This document shows, one piece after another, positions 62,759 through 64,000 of a stretch of DNA of 64,000 bases. The stretch is from Caballeronia sordidicola. GTDB lineage: Bacteria > Pseudomonadota > Gammaproteobacteria > Burkholderiales > Burkholderiaceae. The number at the start of each line of letters is the position of its first letter. The stretch's first letter is position 1. The stretch spans positions 1-64,000 of the forward strand of contig NZ_JNFG01000034.1 in NCBI RefSeq assembly GCF_000729995.1, read 5' to 3'. The notes under the pieces are model-generated. The model searched no databases. It was given only the letters and a program-made list of their open reading frames with translations, and had not been told where the DNA came from. Both the position numbers and the translations under genes were made by a program.

Positions 62759-64000
62759 CTACTTGCCGTGGTGGAAGTGCACCACGGCGAAGCGGTCCAC
62801 GGCGCGTCTGGATTCGTCGGTGGTGTTGGCCGCTTTCGTGGAACCGAAGCTGATTAATCCGCCGCTATCGGCGCAAGCGCCTGCCAGCAAATTTGGTTCG
62901 GGATCGGCAACGCGGGCCACGGGCACGTTCAATTGCTGCCGCAGCCATTCGGCGCGGCGCGATCCAAGATCGCGATTGTAGTCAGGGTTTGGTCCCTCAA
63001 TGGAGGCGGCTCCAGAGATGGAGATCTTCAAGGTAGGATCAGCCGCGAGCGCTTTTTCGATTTGCGCTTTGAGGCCTTTGAGATCTCCACTCACCAAAAC
63101 GCCTTTGTCGTTCCCCAGACCGCGCGCCGGGCGATCCTTGACGAAGAAAAACGTGGCGTCCGAAGGCGGAGGCGGAATCGCGGGCTTGTCGGCGGGTTTG
63201 TTCTCCGGTTGATCTGCGGTCTTCCTGGCTTCCTCAGTGCGCTTCTGTTGATCGTCGGTTTTCTTGGGATCTTCGACAGTCAACTTCACCTCGTCGGGTA
63301 GCTTCACTTCCACCCTTTCCGGAGGCGGGGCTGATTTGCGCTTCACCGCGTCCCAAGAGAGCTGGAATCCGACGTTCACCTGCCACGTGCCAGAGCGGGA
63401 ATATTGATCATCCGCGGGTCCTTTTGACCACGCCCCACCGCCAGCCAAGGACGCCACGACTTGCAACTTCAGCGGCCCCAACGGCACGATATCCCGCGTT
63501 GCCTGAAGGCCGGCCAGCAGACTGAACTGCTTGCCCACGAGACTGGGATCGCTGGAGGAGGTGGAGGCGAATCCGCCCTGGCCGAACAAAGAAAGCTGAG
63601 TGCCGCCGGTGTTGATAAACAGATACGAGGGCTGCAGCGCGCCGGACCATTGGTCTCCGGCGGCCGTAGCGCTGCTTTTCCAGGTCATGATTCTTCCGTA
63701 CTGGCCCACCAGCGCGAGTTCAAATCCGGTACTGTTGGGAGCTCCGTGGAATTGGATGTTCGCGGCGAGTTGCGCGCCCAGCATCCAAGGCGGCGGCTTG
63801 GGAATGGTATAGACGCGCGAGTACTGAAGCAGACCCTGCGCTTGGAGCGTGAGCCACGCTGTGGGATCGGGCGGGTCTTCTTTTTTCGTTTCGCCTTTGT
63901 CGTCGCCGGTCCGTGCGGGCGGATCACCGGGCTTGGGGTCGCGCTGGAGGGCAACGACACCATAGGTGGGTGGCACGCGCATGTGTCCACCGGCCGTCAC
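62759..64000 (-). CDS. OmpA-like C-terminal protein, partial (5' end beyond window)
   Basis: The 413 visible residues begin in mid-protein at the window edge. HMRVPPTYGVVALQRDPKPG is followed by a low-complexity linker, a beta-rich barrel-like region (TPWMLGAQ-like strands; QPSYLFINTGGTQLSLFGQG, FSLLAGLQATRDIVPLGPLK), a charged Lys/Pro linker (DDQQKRTEEARKTADQPENK) and an OmpA-like peptidoglycan-binding domain (LKGLKAQIEKALAADPTLKI, SISGAASIEGPNPDYNRDLG, RRAEWLRQQLNVPVAR). The A-L-Q-R phrase is typical just after a DUF4157 metallopeptidase-like domain, so the missing start may be one; this is inference. The protein probably anchors at the cell wall. Confidence 0.75.
   Translation of the reverse strand: MTAGGHMRVPPTYGVVALQRDPKPGDPPARTGDDKGETKKEDPPDPTAWLTLQAQGLLQYSRVYTIPKPPPWMLGAQLAANIQFHGAPNSTGFELALVGQYGRIMTWKSSATAAGDQWSGALQPSYLFINTGGTQLSLFGQGGFASTSSSDPSLVGKQFSLLAGLQATRDIVPLGPLKLQVVASLAGGGAWSKGPADDQYSRSGTWQVNVGFQLSWDAVKRKSAPPPERVEVKLPDEVKLTVEDPKKTDDQQKRTEEARKTADQPENKPADKPAIPPPPSDATFFFVKDRPARGLGNDKGVLVSGDLKGLKAQIEKALAADPTLKISISGAASIEGPNPDYNRDLGSRRAEWLRQQLNVPVARVADPEPNLLAGACADSGGLISFGSTKAANTTDESRRAVDRFAVVHFHHGK

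Noticed and set aside
1..64000. CRISPR array
   Set aside because: I looked for regularly spaced short direct repeats and saw none; the dispersed repeats are irregularly placed and have no spacer pattern.
1445..64000. Second attachment site matching the 3' end of tRNA-fMet
   Set aside because: I did not find another copy of GGTTCAAATCCTATCCCCGC, so the boundaries of an island cannot be drawn.

Overview
The window looks like an accessory part of a Burkholderiales genome. A Paraburkholderia/Caballeronia-type chromosome, chromid or megaplasmid is my inference, from high GC, the many Burkholderia-like protein sequences (shikimate kinase, SEC-C/DUF1186 protein, DHCW cupin, small conserved hypotheticals) and the IS families present (ISKra4, IS4, IS1634). 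Intact genes alternate with IS elements, gene stumps and intergenic space filled by degenerate dispersed repeats. The overall picture is a long-lived insertion and deletion zone rather than one compact island.

Left part (1-2.3 kb): an initiator tRNA-fMet with its own terminator is followed by the first ~100 codons of a P4-type integrase. Around it lie the two halves of a different tyrosine recombinase in opposite orientations, a barstar-like stump with an internal stop, and a small protein that may be an EACC1-like component. 2.6-6.1 kb: a minus-strand operon with a YWTD propeller protein, a carnitine/3-hydroxyacyl-CoA-type dehydrogenase and a CaiB/BaiF CoA-transferase. 6.6-11.9 kb: a GNAT protein, then a TPR lipoprotein translationally coupled to a 976-residue Sel1-repeat protein.

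12-20 kb: a complete ISKra4 element (perfect 31-bp ends, no target duplication) sits between a VOC stump and an IS4 stump; the IS4 stump has replaced the start of an Lrp/AsnC gene. Then come a frameshifted AraC regulator, a two-domain GNAT, an FAD-oxidoreductase stump, a stand-alone PD-(D/E)XK nuclease-like gene and a lone shikimate kinase. 20-28 kb: a lipoprotein alpha/beta hydrolase, small membrane proteins including a DUF3592 protein, an ornithine-carbamoyltransferase-like protein with a changed carbamoyl-phosphate motif, a DHCW cupin, a DUF1186/SEC-C protein and a Phd/VapC toxin-antitoxin pair behind an operator-like palindrome.

28-39 kb: LpxL and ISKra4 stumps, then an RHH-VbhA-like antitoxin with a Fic toxin (class I), an NmrA/SDR-stump/TetR/MBL-stump cluster, a complete IS1634-family element with a 6-bp duplication, and a CSS-EAL c-di-GMP phosphodiesterase. 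39-50 kb: a SAM-cyclase-AAA signalling protein followed by a DUF4242 protein and a frameshifted DGPF/YCII gene, two glutathione transferases, aldo/keto reductase and arylamine acetyltransferase stumps, an isochorismatase-like hydrolase and an FAD aromatic monooxygenase. 50-64 kb: a membrane protein, glutaminase, a SWIM zinc-finger protein coupled to a SNF2 ATPase, two small conserved hypotheticals (one with a stop at codon 8), a class II Fic regulator with a long inverted-repeat operator, and the C-terminal part of an OmpA-like protein running off the right edge.

Two threads run through the window. First, at least six gap-confined copies of a 100-160 bp repeat share one 3' boundary. Second, there are about a dozen truncated genes, several of them N-terminal stumps.
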